64,000 nt of DNA from Neopararhizobium haloflavum (GTDB lineage Bacteria > Pseudomonadota > Alphaproteobacteria > Rhizobiales > Rhizobiaceae). The stretch lies in assembly GCF_002750855.1 (NCBI RefSeq), contig NZ_NWUC01000006.1, positions 248,001 to 312,000 on the forward strand, written 5' to 3'. Below the pieces are notes generated by a model. That model was not told the origin of the DNA and did no database searches. It was given only the letters and a program-made list of their open reading frames with translations. Each line of letters starts with the position of its first letter. Positions within the stretch are counted from its first letter, which is position 1. Positions 57,036 to 64,000 of this stretch are shown here, in pieces. The position numbers and the translations under genes were made by a program.

Positions 57036-57392
57036 ATGACCCTGTTCGATGACCGTGAGCGGGCCTTTGAGCTCAAATATGTACACGACCTCGAGATCGA
57101 GTTTCGCGCGGCCTTGCTGCGCACGCGGCTGCTGGCGGAATGGGCCGCGCGCCAGATGGGCTTGCCCAGCGAGGAAACCGAAGTTTATATCCATGACAAG
57201 GTGTTGGGTCTGTTGAATCGTCTCGGCGACACGCAGCTTCTCGACCGTCTCCGTGCCGATCTTGAGGCGCACGGGATCGCGGTCGACGAAAAGGCGATGC
57301 GTCAGGCGATGGATCGCTTCGCCGATGAGGCCATAGTGCGGCTCGGAGCCCATCCCGCGGAGGAGCAGAGGATGGCGGCCGGCCGGCACTGA
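57036..57392 (+). CDS. DUF1476 protein (F1-ATPase inhibitor zeta-like)
   Basis: 118 aa, mostly helical. It shows the DUF1476/zeta pattern FDDRERAFELKYVHDLEIEF followed by RTRLLAEWAARQMGL. In alphaproteobacteria zeta binds F1-ATPase and blocks ATP hydrolysis through its N-terminal segment. This copy is more divergent than textbook zeta proteins (for example RTRLLAEWAA where many have RRNKLLGLWAA) and has a longer C-terminal tail, so it may be a second, specialised copy; that is inference. GAGGG precedes the ATG. It is 20 bp upstream of a universal stress protein. Confidence 0.8.
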   Translation: MTLFDDRERAFELKYVHDLEIEFRAALLRTRLLAEWAARQMGLPSEETEVYIHDKVLGLLNRLGDTQLLDRLRADLEAHGIAVDEKAMRQAMDRFADEAIVRLGAHPAEEQRMAAGRH

Positions 57393-57412
57393 ATGACATG
57401 GGGGCGGCCAGT

Positions 57413-58237
57413 ATGAAAAATATCCTCGTTCCGATACCGGAAGCGCATCCGGTCGACACTGTGCTCGACGGTGCCGTGGCGCTGGGCCGGATGTTCGACA
57501 GTTGCATTGAAGGCATCGCGCTGGCGCCTGATCTTTCGCGCACCATCGCCGCCGAATTCCCGATCGATCCCCACTATATCGACCCGGACAATCGCCGCCA
57601 GCTCGTTGCCGATGCGCGCAATGCCTTCGAGCGCTACATGCAGCAGGCCGCGATCGGCCGCTATGGCGATACCGGAATCGGTTATGAATGGAACGTGCGC
57701 GAACTCGGCGAGGACAGCCGAATCGCGAGCTACGCTCGGCTGTTCGATCTCGTCGCGCTTGCCCGTCCCGCACAAAGCCGCGACGGCCCGCGCATCGCCA
57801 CCGTCGAGACGGTGCTCTTCGAAAGCGGACGGCCGGTGCTTCTGGTGCCGCCGGTCAAGGCCGAGAGCATAGGCAGCCGCGTGGTGATCGCCTGGAACGG
57901 AAGCCCTGAAACAGCCCGCACCATCGCTTTCGCGATGCCGATCCTCCTCAAGGCCGAAAGGGTGGTCGTTCTGGCGCTCGAAGGCTGGGAGGTCGATGGC
58001 CCCAGCGCGTCGGATCAGGTGCGCCTGCTTGCCCGCCATGGCATGAAGGTCGAACTCGCCACCCGGCCCGCCGCACAGGCGCCAGGCGAGGCGATCCTGC
58101 GCTACGCCAAGGAGATGGACGCCGATCTCATCGTCAAGGGGGCCTATACCCAAAGCCGCCTGCGTCAGATGATCTTCGGCGGCGCGACGAGCTTCCTGCT
58201 CTCACACACCGATGTGCCGATGCTGATCGCTCACTGA
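57413..58237 (+). CDS. universal stress protein family
   Basis: About 274 aa, twice the length of a single Usp domain. The first half is degenerate; the second half ends with a Usp-like nucleotide loop (GAYTQSRLRQMIFGGATSFL) and the usual terminal DVPMLIAH. The last Gly of the canonical GxxG is replaced (GAYT), so ATP binding is uncertain. ATG 57413 starts MKNILVPI, the family N-terminus; ATG 57398 would add five residues. The tail overlaps the convergent monooxygenase by 7 bp. Confidence 0.85.
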   Translation: MKNILVPIPEAHPVDTVLDGAVALGRMFDSCIEGIALAPDLSRTIAAEFPIDPHYIDPDNRRQLVADARNAFERYMQQAAIGRYGDTGIGYEWNVRELGEDSRIASYARLFDLVALARPAQSRDGPRIATVETVLFESGRPVLLVPPVKAESIGSRVVIAWNGSPETARTIAFAMPILLKAERVVVLALEGWEVDGPSASDQVRLLARHGMKVELATRPAAQAPGEAILRYAKEMDADLIVKGAYTQSRLRQMIFGGATSFLLSHTDVPMLIAH

Positions 58238-59829
58238 TCGGCGCCGACCGCCCGGGCGAGAAGCATTTCGACATCCTCGGGCAGTTCGTCGCCGGCGAAA
58301 GCGACGAAGGCGTCCGGGCGAACCAGCACCAGCCGCGAGGCATATCGATCGCGGCCGTCCTCAAGATCGTCCTCGACGACGGTCAATGGCACGCCGGCCT
58401 TCTGCGCTGCGCCGGCAAGCCGGGCCGCTTCTTCGCCTGCACCAAAGGCGAGCAGGGTGAAGCCTGGCCCGAAAGCATCGAAAACATTGCGCCCGTCGGA
58501 GAGCGGCATCGGCGCCAGGTGGTGACCGGCACGCGCGACGAAACTGTGCTCGCCCTTGGCGCTTGGCTGACCTGGCGCCGATCCGATGACGATGGGCGAT
58601 CCGCGGTAGTTCGGTTCGAACGCCTGGACTTCTGACGTCGCCCCTGTGCCACGCTCTGCCCATTCCGTTTCGAAGGCCGCGCGATCGCGCTCGGGATCGA
58701 AGCGCTCCAGAAAATCCCTGTCCGCCTCGATCGCCTTTTCGATGAAATCGCGGGCCGTCGAGGCGAAGACCGGTCGGCGCTCCGCGTCATAGCTGTCGAG
58801 CAGTCCTGCGCCGCCCCATCCCTGCAGCCGTGCTGCCAGCTTCCAGCCGAGATTGCGCGCATCCTCGAAGCCGGTGTTGATCCCGTAGCCGCCATAGGGC
58901 GGATGCGAATGCGCCGCATCGCCGGCAATGAAGATGCGCCCTTGCCTATACGTGTCGGCAATGGTCACACGCAGGTCCCAGAAGCCGATATGCTCGAACG
59001 CGACGTCGAATTCGGCGCCGACGGCCTTGTGCAGATAGCCGGTGAAATCGAAATTCTCGGCGGTCGTGTCGGCCGGCACCGGCGCGTGGAAAAACCAGGT
59101 GTTTCCGAGATCCACCCGCCCGAAGAACTGCCAGTAGCCTTTGAGATCGGGATGCAGCACGTTGTAGAACGACTTGCCCGGAAACCGTTTCAGCAATTCG
59201 TGCAATCCCGTCGAGCGGAAGACCAGCAGGACCATCAGCTTGTCGTGGTCGGAGCGGGTCAGTGGGATCGCGGCCTGTTCACGCACGACCGAGCGGCTGC
59301 CGTCGCATCCCACGAGATAGCGGCCCTCGATAACCTGTGATGCACCGCCCTTTCGCGGCACGATCGTCAGCGTCACGCCGTCCCCGTCCTGATGCGCCGC
59401 TTCCGCGCTGTATCCGTAAAGCGTCGTCACGCTGCCCAGGGAGGCCACGCGTTCGCGCAACACGGCCTCGGTGGCATATTGCGGCAAACGTTCATTGTCG
59501 GTGTAGTAGTAGGGCCGCACCAGTTGGCGCTTGAGCCAGTCATAGTGATGGCCGCTCAACAGCGTGCCATAGGCCGTCAGACCTCCAATCCCGTATTCAG
59601 GCGGTATCGTCCGGGCCGCGCGCAGTTCCTGCTCCGCGCCCCAGGCATGAAAATGCTCCATCGTGCGCTGCGTGAGGTTCTGTCCCTTGGGGATCGGTTG
59701 AGGCTGTTCGTAGCGTTCGACCACGGTCACCGGGATGCCACGCTGACCGAGTTCGATCGCCAACCCCATGCCCACTGGCCCGCCGCCGGCAATGATGACG
59801 TCGGTGCGGTCGGCTGGCTTGTCTGTCAT
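58231..59829 (-). CDS. FAD-dependent aromatic-type monooxygenase (class A)
   Basis: A 532-aa flavoprotein hydroxylase of the PheA/TfdB/MhpA type. FAD motifs are clear: IIAGGGPVGMGLAIELGQRG at the N-terminus, the DG motif LVGCDGSRSVVRE, and GD motif IFIAGDAAHSHPPYGGYGIN. The C-terminal 150 residues form the thioredoxin-like domain of phenol hydroxylase relatives. Such enzymes insert one oxygen into an aromatic ring or related acid using NAD(P)H. It is the last gene of a minus-strand run with an aldehyde dehydrogenase and an amidohydrolase, so it most likely acts in the same catabolic route. Confidence 0.9.
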   Translation of the reverse strand: MTDKPADRTDVIIAGGGPVGMGLAIELGQRGIPVTVVERYEQPQPIPKGQNLTQRTMEHFHAWGAEQELRAARTIPPEYGIGGLTAYGTLLSGHHYDWLKRQLVRPYYYTDNERLPQYATEAVLRERVASLGSVTTLYGYSAEAAHQDGDGVTLTIVPRKGGASQVIEGRYLVGCDGSRSVVREQAAIPLTRSDHDKLMVLLVFRSTGLHELLKRFPGKSFYNVLHPDLKGYWQFFGRVDLGNTWFFHAPVPADTTAENFDFTGYLHKAVGAEFDVAFEHIGFWDLRVTIADTYRQGRIFIAGDAAHSHPPYGGYGINTGFEDARNLGWKLAARLQGWGGAGLLDSYDAERRPVFASTARDFIEKAIEADRDFLERFDPERDRAAFETEWAERGTGATSEVQAFEPNYRGSPIVIGSAPGQPSAKGEHSFVARAGHHLAPMPLSDGRNVFDAFGPGFTLLAFGAGEEAARLAGAAQKAGVPLTVVEDDLEDGRDRYASRLVLVRPDAFVAFAGDELPEDVEMLLARAVGADQ

Positions 59830-59894
59830 TCTGTCCCTGTTCGATAAGTGTGCCGCTGGACGGCTTTTTCTTCATGTTTTGCAAGCGGTCCGCC

Positions 59895-59966
59895 TGATCG
59901 TCAGCCCCCTTGATGGTCAGCCCCCTTGATGGTCAGCCCCTTGATGGTCAGCCCCTTGATGGTCAG
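59895..59966. repeat. short tandem repeat, 15-16 bp unit, about 4.6 copies
   Basis: Units TGATsGTCAGCCCC(C)T: 59895-59910 (16 bp, with C for G), 59911-59926 (16 bp), 59927-59941 and 59942-59956 (15 bp each), then a partial unit 59957-59966. The units differ by the number of C (5,5,4,4), as expected from slippage. The last copy includes the stop codon of the aldehyde dehydrogenase gene, so the array seems to have grown from that stop into the gap before the monooxygenase. Confidence 0.9.
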
Positions 59967-61399
59967 ACTGTGCCGGCCTCCAGATAGACGTGCTTGGTTT
60001 CCAGGAAATCGTTCAGTCCTTCGATCCCGTGCAGGCGGCCAAGGCCGGAGTGGCGATAGCCACCGGTCTCCCCCTCGGCGAAAAGCCGGGTATGACAGTT
60101 GAGCCAGACCGTTCCAGCCCGGATGGCCCGCGACAGCCGCATTGACCGGTTGAGGTCGCGAGTAAAAAGGCTTGCCGCAAGGCCATAGCGGGTGGCGTTT
60201 GCCTTCGCCACCGCCTCGGCCTCGTCGGCGAAGGTCTCGACGGAGACGATCGGGCCGAAAAGCTCTTCCTGTACGAGTGGCGAGCGGACGTCGTCGATGG
60301 CGAACAGGGTCGGTGTCAGGAAAGCGCCATCGGTCAGTGACCCGCCCGGCCGGGTGCCTTTCAGCAGCATCGTTCCTTCGTCGCTTGCCTGTTCGATGAG
60401 GCGCGCAACACGGTCCCGGTTGTCGGTGTCGATCAGCGATCCCATCTGGCTCTCCGGATCGGCTCCGGGACCGGTACGAACCGCTGCATAAGAGGCTTTC
60501 ATCCGTGCGATGAAGTCGGCCGCGCAGGCTTCGTGGACGAGGAACCTGGCGGCCGCCACACACATCTGGCCAGCCATGACGAGCGAACCGCCGGTCAGCT
60601 CGCGCACGGCCTGGTCCATGTCGGCATCGGGAAAGACGATGGAAGGGGCCTTGCCACCGAGCTCGAGCGAAAGCCGCTTCAATGTCGGCGCCGCGCCCGC
60701 CATGATGCGCTTGCCGGTCGCGCTCGACCCGGTGAAGCTGATCACGTCCACCGCGTTAGAGGCGACAAGCGCCTCGCCCACCTCTGAGCCCAGTTCGTTG
60801 ACCGAATTGATCACGCCCTTTGGCAGCGAAGGGCAGTCGGCGATGCACCGCATCACCACTTCGTGGATGAGCGGCGTTTGCGGCGCCGGTTTGATGACCA
60901 CGGTGCACCCAGCCGCGATAGCCGGTGCAAGCGAGCGCACGAGCAGTGTCACCGGTGCGTTCCACGGCACGATCACGGCTGCCACGCCGGCCGGCTCGCG
61001 GTGCAGCAGGGAGAAGTTGCCGGGTGCGGTTTCCTGCGTGCGCCCAAGCACGGTGCGCGCCAGGCCCGCGTAGTAGCGCGCCTCGGAAATCGCGCCCATC
61101 ATCTCGCCGGCGGCCTCGCGCCGCAGCTTTCCGTTCTCCGCGACGATGAGATCGGTCAACTCCGCGCGCGCCGCCTCGAGCCGGTCGGCCAGCTCGAAAA
61201 GGACACTGGCACGCAACCGCGGCGCGGCGGCCCAGGACGTCGTATCGAAGGTTTCGCGTGCCACGGCCGCGGCCTGGTCGGCGAGCGCTGCCGAGCCGGC
61301 CCGGTATTGCCCGAGCACCTTGCCGGTGGCGGGGTCGAGACTGTCCTTTGTCTCACCTTCGTCGATCCAGTCGCCGTTGATGTAGTGGCGCGCGGCCAT
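59963..61399 (-). CDS. aldehyde dehydrogenase family protein
   Basis: About 478 aa, NAD(P)-dependent. Catalytic Cys lies in AGQMCVAAAR and the base Glu in LELGGKAPSIVF; the cofactor loop reads SFTGSSATGKRI. It oxidises an aldehyde, possibly a semialdehyde made in the pathway of its neighbours, to the acid. ATG 61399 is chosen for its 5-base distance to AGGAGG; ATG 61402 is adjacent and in frame. It begins 13 bp after the amidohydrolase stop. Confidence 0.93.
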   Translation of the reverse strand: MAARHYINGDWIDEGETKDSLDPATGKVLGQYRAGSAALADQAAAVARETFDTTSWAAAPRLRASVLFELADRLEAARAELTDLIVAENGKLRREAAGEMMGAISEARYYAGLARTVLGRTQETAPGNFSLLHREPAGVAAVIVPWNAPVTLLVRSLAPAIAAGCTVVIKPAPQTPLIHEVVMRCIADCPSLPKGVINSVNELGSEVGEALVASNAVDVISFTGSSATGKRIMAGAAPTLKRLSLELGGKAPSIVFPDADMDQAVRELTGGSLVMAGQMCVAAARFLVHEACAADFIARMKASYAAVRTGPGADPESQMGSLIDTDNRDRVARLIEQASDEGTMLLKGTRPGGSLTDGAFLTPTLFAIDDVRSPLVQEELFGPIVSVETFADEAEAVAKANATRYGLAASLFTRDLNRSMRLSRAIRAGTVWLNCHTRLFAEGETGGYRHSGLGRLHGIEGLNDFLETKHVYLEAGTV

Positions 61400-61411
61400 C
61401 ATCGCCTCCTG

Positions 61412-62437
61412 TCAGAGATTGAGACCGAGCAAGTTGACCGCGTTGTCCTGGTAGAGCTTGCGCCGGAGGTCCTGCGAGACATCGAGCCTGTCGAGGATGT
61501 TGATCGTCTCGCGGATATACATCGGCCCACCTTCCGGATCGAACGGTGCGTCCGAGGCGAACAGCACGCGGTCCTCGCCGAAAAACTCGATGGCGTGCTC
61601 GATGGCCTTGCGCGATCCGAAGCTCGCCGTGTCGGCATAGAACTCCTTGAAATATTCGAGATGCGGGCGCTTCAGCGCCTTGCGCACGGCGGCAAGGTCG
61701 CGGTCTGTCGTGCGCTTGCCCATCTGGTCCCAGCCGGGGCCGACGCGGCCTTCGAAGAAGGGTACCATGCCGCCTGCGTGGTGGGTGATGACCTTCAGGC
61801 CGGGATATTTGTCGAAAAGCTGCGAGAAGACCATGCGCGCCATCGCTGCGGATGTCTCGTAAGGCCAGCCGAACGTCCACCAGATCTCGTATTCCGAACG
61901 CTCTTCGTTTTTGTAGTCGGAAAAGGCTTCGCCGCGCGCCGGATGCAGCCAGACGGGTTTGCCGGCTTTCGCCATATACTCGAAGAACGGCTCGTATTCT
62001 GGAAGATCGACCGGATTGCCGGCGATGTTGGTGAAGATCTGCATGCCGACCGCGCCGAGATCCTCGACCGCGCGCCGGCATTCCTCGACCAGCGTGTCCG
62101 GATTGGTCATCGGCGCCGTTCCGATGAAACCGGGGAAGCGATCAGGATACTTCTGGCAGAGTTCTGCCATGGCATCGGAGCCGATACGGCTCAGCTCCTG
62201 CGCCTTTTCCGGTCCGGCAAGCTTTTCGAGGGGCGGCGAGGCGAGGGAGAGGATCTGAACGTAATCCTCGCCGAACATGTCCATGACCTCAAAGCGCCGG
62301 TCGAGATCGGTCATCATCGGCACCGCGCCGGAGCGCTTGGTGATGTCCGTCATCTCGCCGATATGGTCGATCAGCGCATCGAAAAACGGTTTCGGCCAGA
62401 TATGATTGAAAACATCAACTTTTTTCATGCCGGGCAT
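61412..62437 (-). CDS. amidohydrolase family protein (ACMSD-like decarboxylase/hydrolase)
   Basis: 341-aa TIM-barrel metalloenzyme of the ACMSD / amidohydrolase-2 type, which decarboxylates or hydrolyses aromatic-ring-derived acids. Barrel ligands are visible at VWLHPARGEA, VITHHAGGM and FASDAPFDPEGG (Asp). The N-terminal metal motif is altered: VDVFNHIWP has Phe where the family usually has the first His of HxH. The start is either ATG 62437 (GAGGAGG almost adjacent) or 62428 (11-base spacer). It lies between an IclR regulator and the dehydrogenase gene in the operon. Confidence 0.88.
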   Translation of the reverse strand: MPGMKKVDVFNHIWPKPFFDALIDHIGEMTDITKRSGAVPMMTDLDRRFEVMDMFGEDYVQILSLASPPLEKLAGPEKAQELSRIGSDAMAELCQKYPDRFPGFIGTAPMTNPDTLVEECRRAVEDLGAVGMQIFTNIAGNPVDLPEYEPFFEYMAKAGKPVWLHPARGEAFSDYKNEERSEYEIWWTFGWPYETSAAMARMVFSQLFDKYPGLKVITHHAGGMVPFFEGRVGPGWDQMGKRTTDRDLAAVRKALKRPHLEYFKEFYADTASFGSRKAIEHAIEFFGEDRVLFASDAPFDPEGGPMYIRETINILDRLDVSQDLRRKLYQDNAVNLLGLNL

Positions 62438-62505
62438 ATCCTCCTCGTTTCCGAAAGAATGGAGGTCGCCCGGATGAAAGTCAACTTTGATCTCACAAAG
62501 TGAGA

Positions 62506-63279
62506 TTATTGTGCAGCGCTTCTAGATCGATGTTGCACAAGCCGCGCGCTGATCTCGCTCGCTGCGTGGCGGACCTCGGCGCTGATCGTGTCGATCGCCT
62601 GCTGATCAACCCCGCCGGCCGCGATCGTGATGCACAGGCTGGCGATCGGGCTCTGCCCGGAATCGAAAACGGGCGACGCGATGCCGACCACGTCCTGCGT
62701 GACCTCGCCCTTCGCCACCGCCACGCCGGCCCGTTTCACCTTCTTCAAGGCGACCTGAATTTCCTCGACCGTTTGGCCGAGGCCGATCGCTTTCAATTCG
62801 TCGAAATTGTCTTCGAGGATCGGCAGAAGCCGGCGGCGCGGGAGGAAAGCGATGATCGAGCGGGCAATCGCGCCGCGCAGAAGCGGCATCGGCCGTCCCC
62901 GTGCGTAACTGCTTTGCGGCGTGCCGACGGACGAGCGGGAATCGACGCAAAGAATCTTGTTGCCGTACCAGCGGACCAGAAGCGCCGTACAGGGATACTC
63001 GCCGCTGAGGCTGTTGAGATAGGGTTCGGCTGCCAGAACGAGCGGGTCGGACTTGCGCAGGAGGTAGTCCATCTCGACGACCTTCGGCCCCAGCGTGAAG
63101 CCGGCATTCGGCATTGAGGTCAGGAGACCCGCATCCTTCAGCGTCTTCAAATAGCGGTAGAGCGTCGGCCGGCTGTAACCAAGTTCGTCCATCAGTTCTT
63201 CGGGCGTCCACTCCAGCCGATCCTCGGTGAATACCTGCAGGACCGCCAGAACGCGCTCGAGACTGTTGGTCGCTTTCAT
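62506..63279 (-). CDS. IclR family transcriptional regulator
   Basis: 257 aa: winged helix-turn-helix (SLERVLAVLQVFTED, then YSRPTLYRYLKTLKDAGLL, residues about 5-55) and a C-terminal IclR effector domain (GRPMPLLRGAIARSIIAFLP, VFDSGQSPIASLCITI). IclR proteins respond to small acids and often control aromatic catabolism. Its ATG overlaps the stop of the TRAP permease gene (ATGA), so it is cotranscribed with the transporter and the enzymes it probably regulates. The 68-bp gap downstream leads to the amidohydrolase. Confidence 0.92.
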   Translation of the reverse strand: MKATNSLERVLAVLQVFTEDRLEWTPEELMDELGYSRPTLYRYLKTLKDAGLLTSMPNAGFTLGPKVVEMDYLLRKSDPLVLAAEPYLNSLSGEYPCTALLVRWYGNKILCVDSRSSVGTPQSSYARGRPMPLLRGAIARSIIAFLPRRRLLPILEDNFDELKAIGLGQTVEEIQVALKKVKRAGVAVAKGEVTQDVVGIASPVFDSGQSPIASLCITIAAGGVDQQAIDTISAEVRHAASEISARLVQHRSRSAAQ

Positions 63280-64000
63280 GATGAAGCCGCTTTTTCTTCG
63301 TTCCCTCTTGCTCGATAGAGTTCAAAAGCCATCAAGGCAAGCCCGGCCGCGACGCCGACGAGGTCGGTCACGCCCGCGCCGGGAAATGCCCCGGCCGGAA
63401 TCAGCGCCAGAAGCCCCGCGATGATGAAGAGACCGCGCATCGCCGGCGAGAGTCTGGCCACGAAATAACCGGCCAGCGCGGCCGATATCAACCAGACGCC
63501 GATCCCCGCCGTCACAACCGCCACCGCGATCTCGACCGGCTGACCGATCATGATCAGTGTCGGCGAGAAGACGAACAGGAACGGGATGACGAAAGCCGAC
63601 CAGCCGAACTTGACCGCGGCGAAGCCGGTCGCCATGGCCGAAGCGCGCGCGATGCTGGCTGCGGCGAAGGCGGCGATCGCGATCGGCGGCGTGATCATCG
63701 ACATCATGCCGAAATAGAGAATGTAGAGATGCGCCGCCATCGGCTCGATGCCGACTTCGATCAGCGCCGGCGCGACCAGGGCAGCCAGAAGCACATAGAC
63801 GCCAAGCGTCGGAAGGCCCATGCCGAGCACGATGCACACGAGCGCCGAAAGGACCAGCAGAACCACCTGGCTGCCGCCGCCGATCTGCACCAGCACATAG
63901 GTGAGGTTGAAGCTCAGGCCGGTGACGTTGAGAACGCCGATGACGATGCCGGCAGCTGCCGAGATCAGGAGGATCTCGACGACCGCCTTGCCCGTGCCGG
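63276..64000 (-). CDS. TRAP transporter permease (DctM-type large subunit), partial
   Basis: The frame is open from the right window edge to a stop at 63276, about 240 residues of a hydrophobic permease; the N-terminal part lies outside. Segments VLGMGLPTLGVYVLLAALVAPA and MMSMITPPIAIAAFAAASIA (split by length) are diagnostic of the TRAP large membrane subunit, probably of the fused 4TM/12TM type because of the C-terminal extra hydrophobic region. TRAP systems import organic acids using the sodium gradient. It is the upstream gene of the IclR-amidohydrolase-ALDH-monooxygenase operon and probably imports the substrate. Confidence 0.9.
   Translation of the reverse strand, partial: GTGKAVVEILLISAAAGIVIGVLNVTGLSFNLTYVLVQIGGGSQVVLLVLSALVCIVLGMGLPTLGVYVLLAALVAPALIEVGIEPMAAHLYILYFGMMSMITPPIAIAAFAAASIARASAMATGFAAVKFGWSAFVIPFLFVFSPTLIMIGQPVEIAVAVVTAGIGVWLISAALAGYFVARLSPAMRGLFIIAGLLALIPAGAFPGAGVTDLVGVAAGLALMAFELYRARGNEEKAASS

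Noticed and set aside
59895-59966. CRISPR array
   Set aside because: The repeats are directly adjacent 15-16 bp units with no spacers and no cas genes nearby.
60863-62503. Plus-strand open frame of 546 codons in the catabolic operon
   Set aside because: Antisense to the ALDH and amidohydrolase genes, both of which have complete active sites.

Overview
The window is ordinary chromosomal DNA from a GC-rich alphaproteobacterium of the Rhizobiales (Hyphomicrobiales). The placement rests on gene identity and order: an SRP RNA gene ahead of dnaX, a DnaX lacking most zinc-ligand cysteines, PmtA next to dnaKJ, an ActS/ActR (RegB/RegA-type) redox pair beside hrpB and mmcB, a DUF1476 (F1-ATPase zeta-type) protein, DUF1236, and an alphaproteobacterial sigma-32 promoter before dnaK. 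I cannot name the genus from sequence alone. No tRNA, rRNA, CRISPR array, insertion sequence or prophage was seen.

Layout. 1-7.4 kb: a partial CHRD-like surface or secreted protein, HIT and NudC nucleotide hydrolases, SRP RNA, then dnaX-ybaB-recR, interrupted between ybaB and recR by a TetR regulator and a DUF4214/RTX-like protein. 7.4-16.2 kb: envelope genes (SH3/DUF1236, MltB-type transglycosylase, RlpA) flanking a peptide-type ABC operon (M20 deacylase, binding protein, two permeases, fused double ATPase). 16.3-24.2 kb: GST-queG-epimerase operon, uppP, NDUFA9-like/TauE pair, pmtA-FMN reductase-pyrF-DUF1330. 24.3-29.9 kb: dnaK-dnaJ and PBP1A. 30-34 kb: a second DUF4214/RTX-like paralogue, an acyltransferase and an M20 dipeptidase. 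34-38 kb: a candidate three-hairpin small RNA, polA and an SDR. 38-46.7 kb: ynjBCD-type ABC transporter, hrpB, actS-actR, mmcB. 46.9-57.4 kb: L,D-transpeptidase, SH3 protein, malate synthase G, a HyuA-type protein, a LuxR solo, gyrB, a small membrane protein and a zeta-like protein. 57.4-64 kb: a universal stress protein, then a minus-strand catabolic operon (TRAP permease, IclR, ACMSD-like amidohydrolase, aldehyde dehydrogenase, FAD monooxygenase).

Most of the window is housekeeping. The points that stand out are (i) a minus-strand candidate sRNA at about 34.0-34.14 kb with three consecutive hairpins, each with a C-rich loop, the last a canonical terminator, resembling the anti-Shine-Dalgarno sRNAs of rhizobia; (ii) two collinear DUF4214/RTX-like paralogues with an unnamed N-terminal module, one of which splits a normally contiguous replication/repair cluster; (iii) a catabolic operon of unknown substrate whose amidohydrolase has Phe-x-His in place of the family His-x-His; and (iv) a LuxR solo whose signal pocket has lost two key residues.
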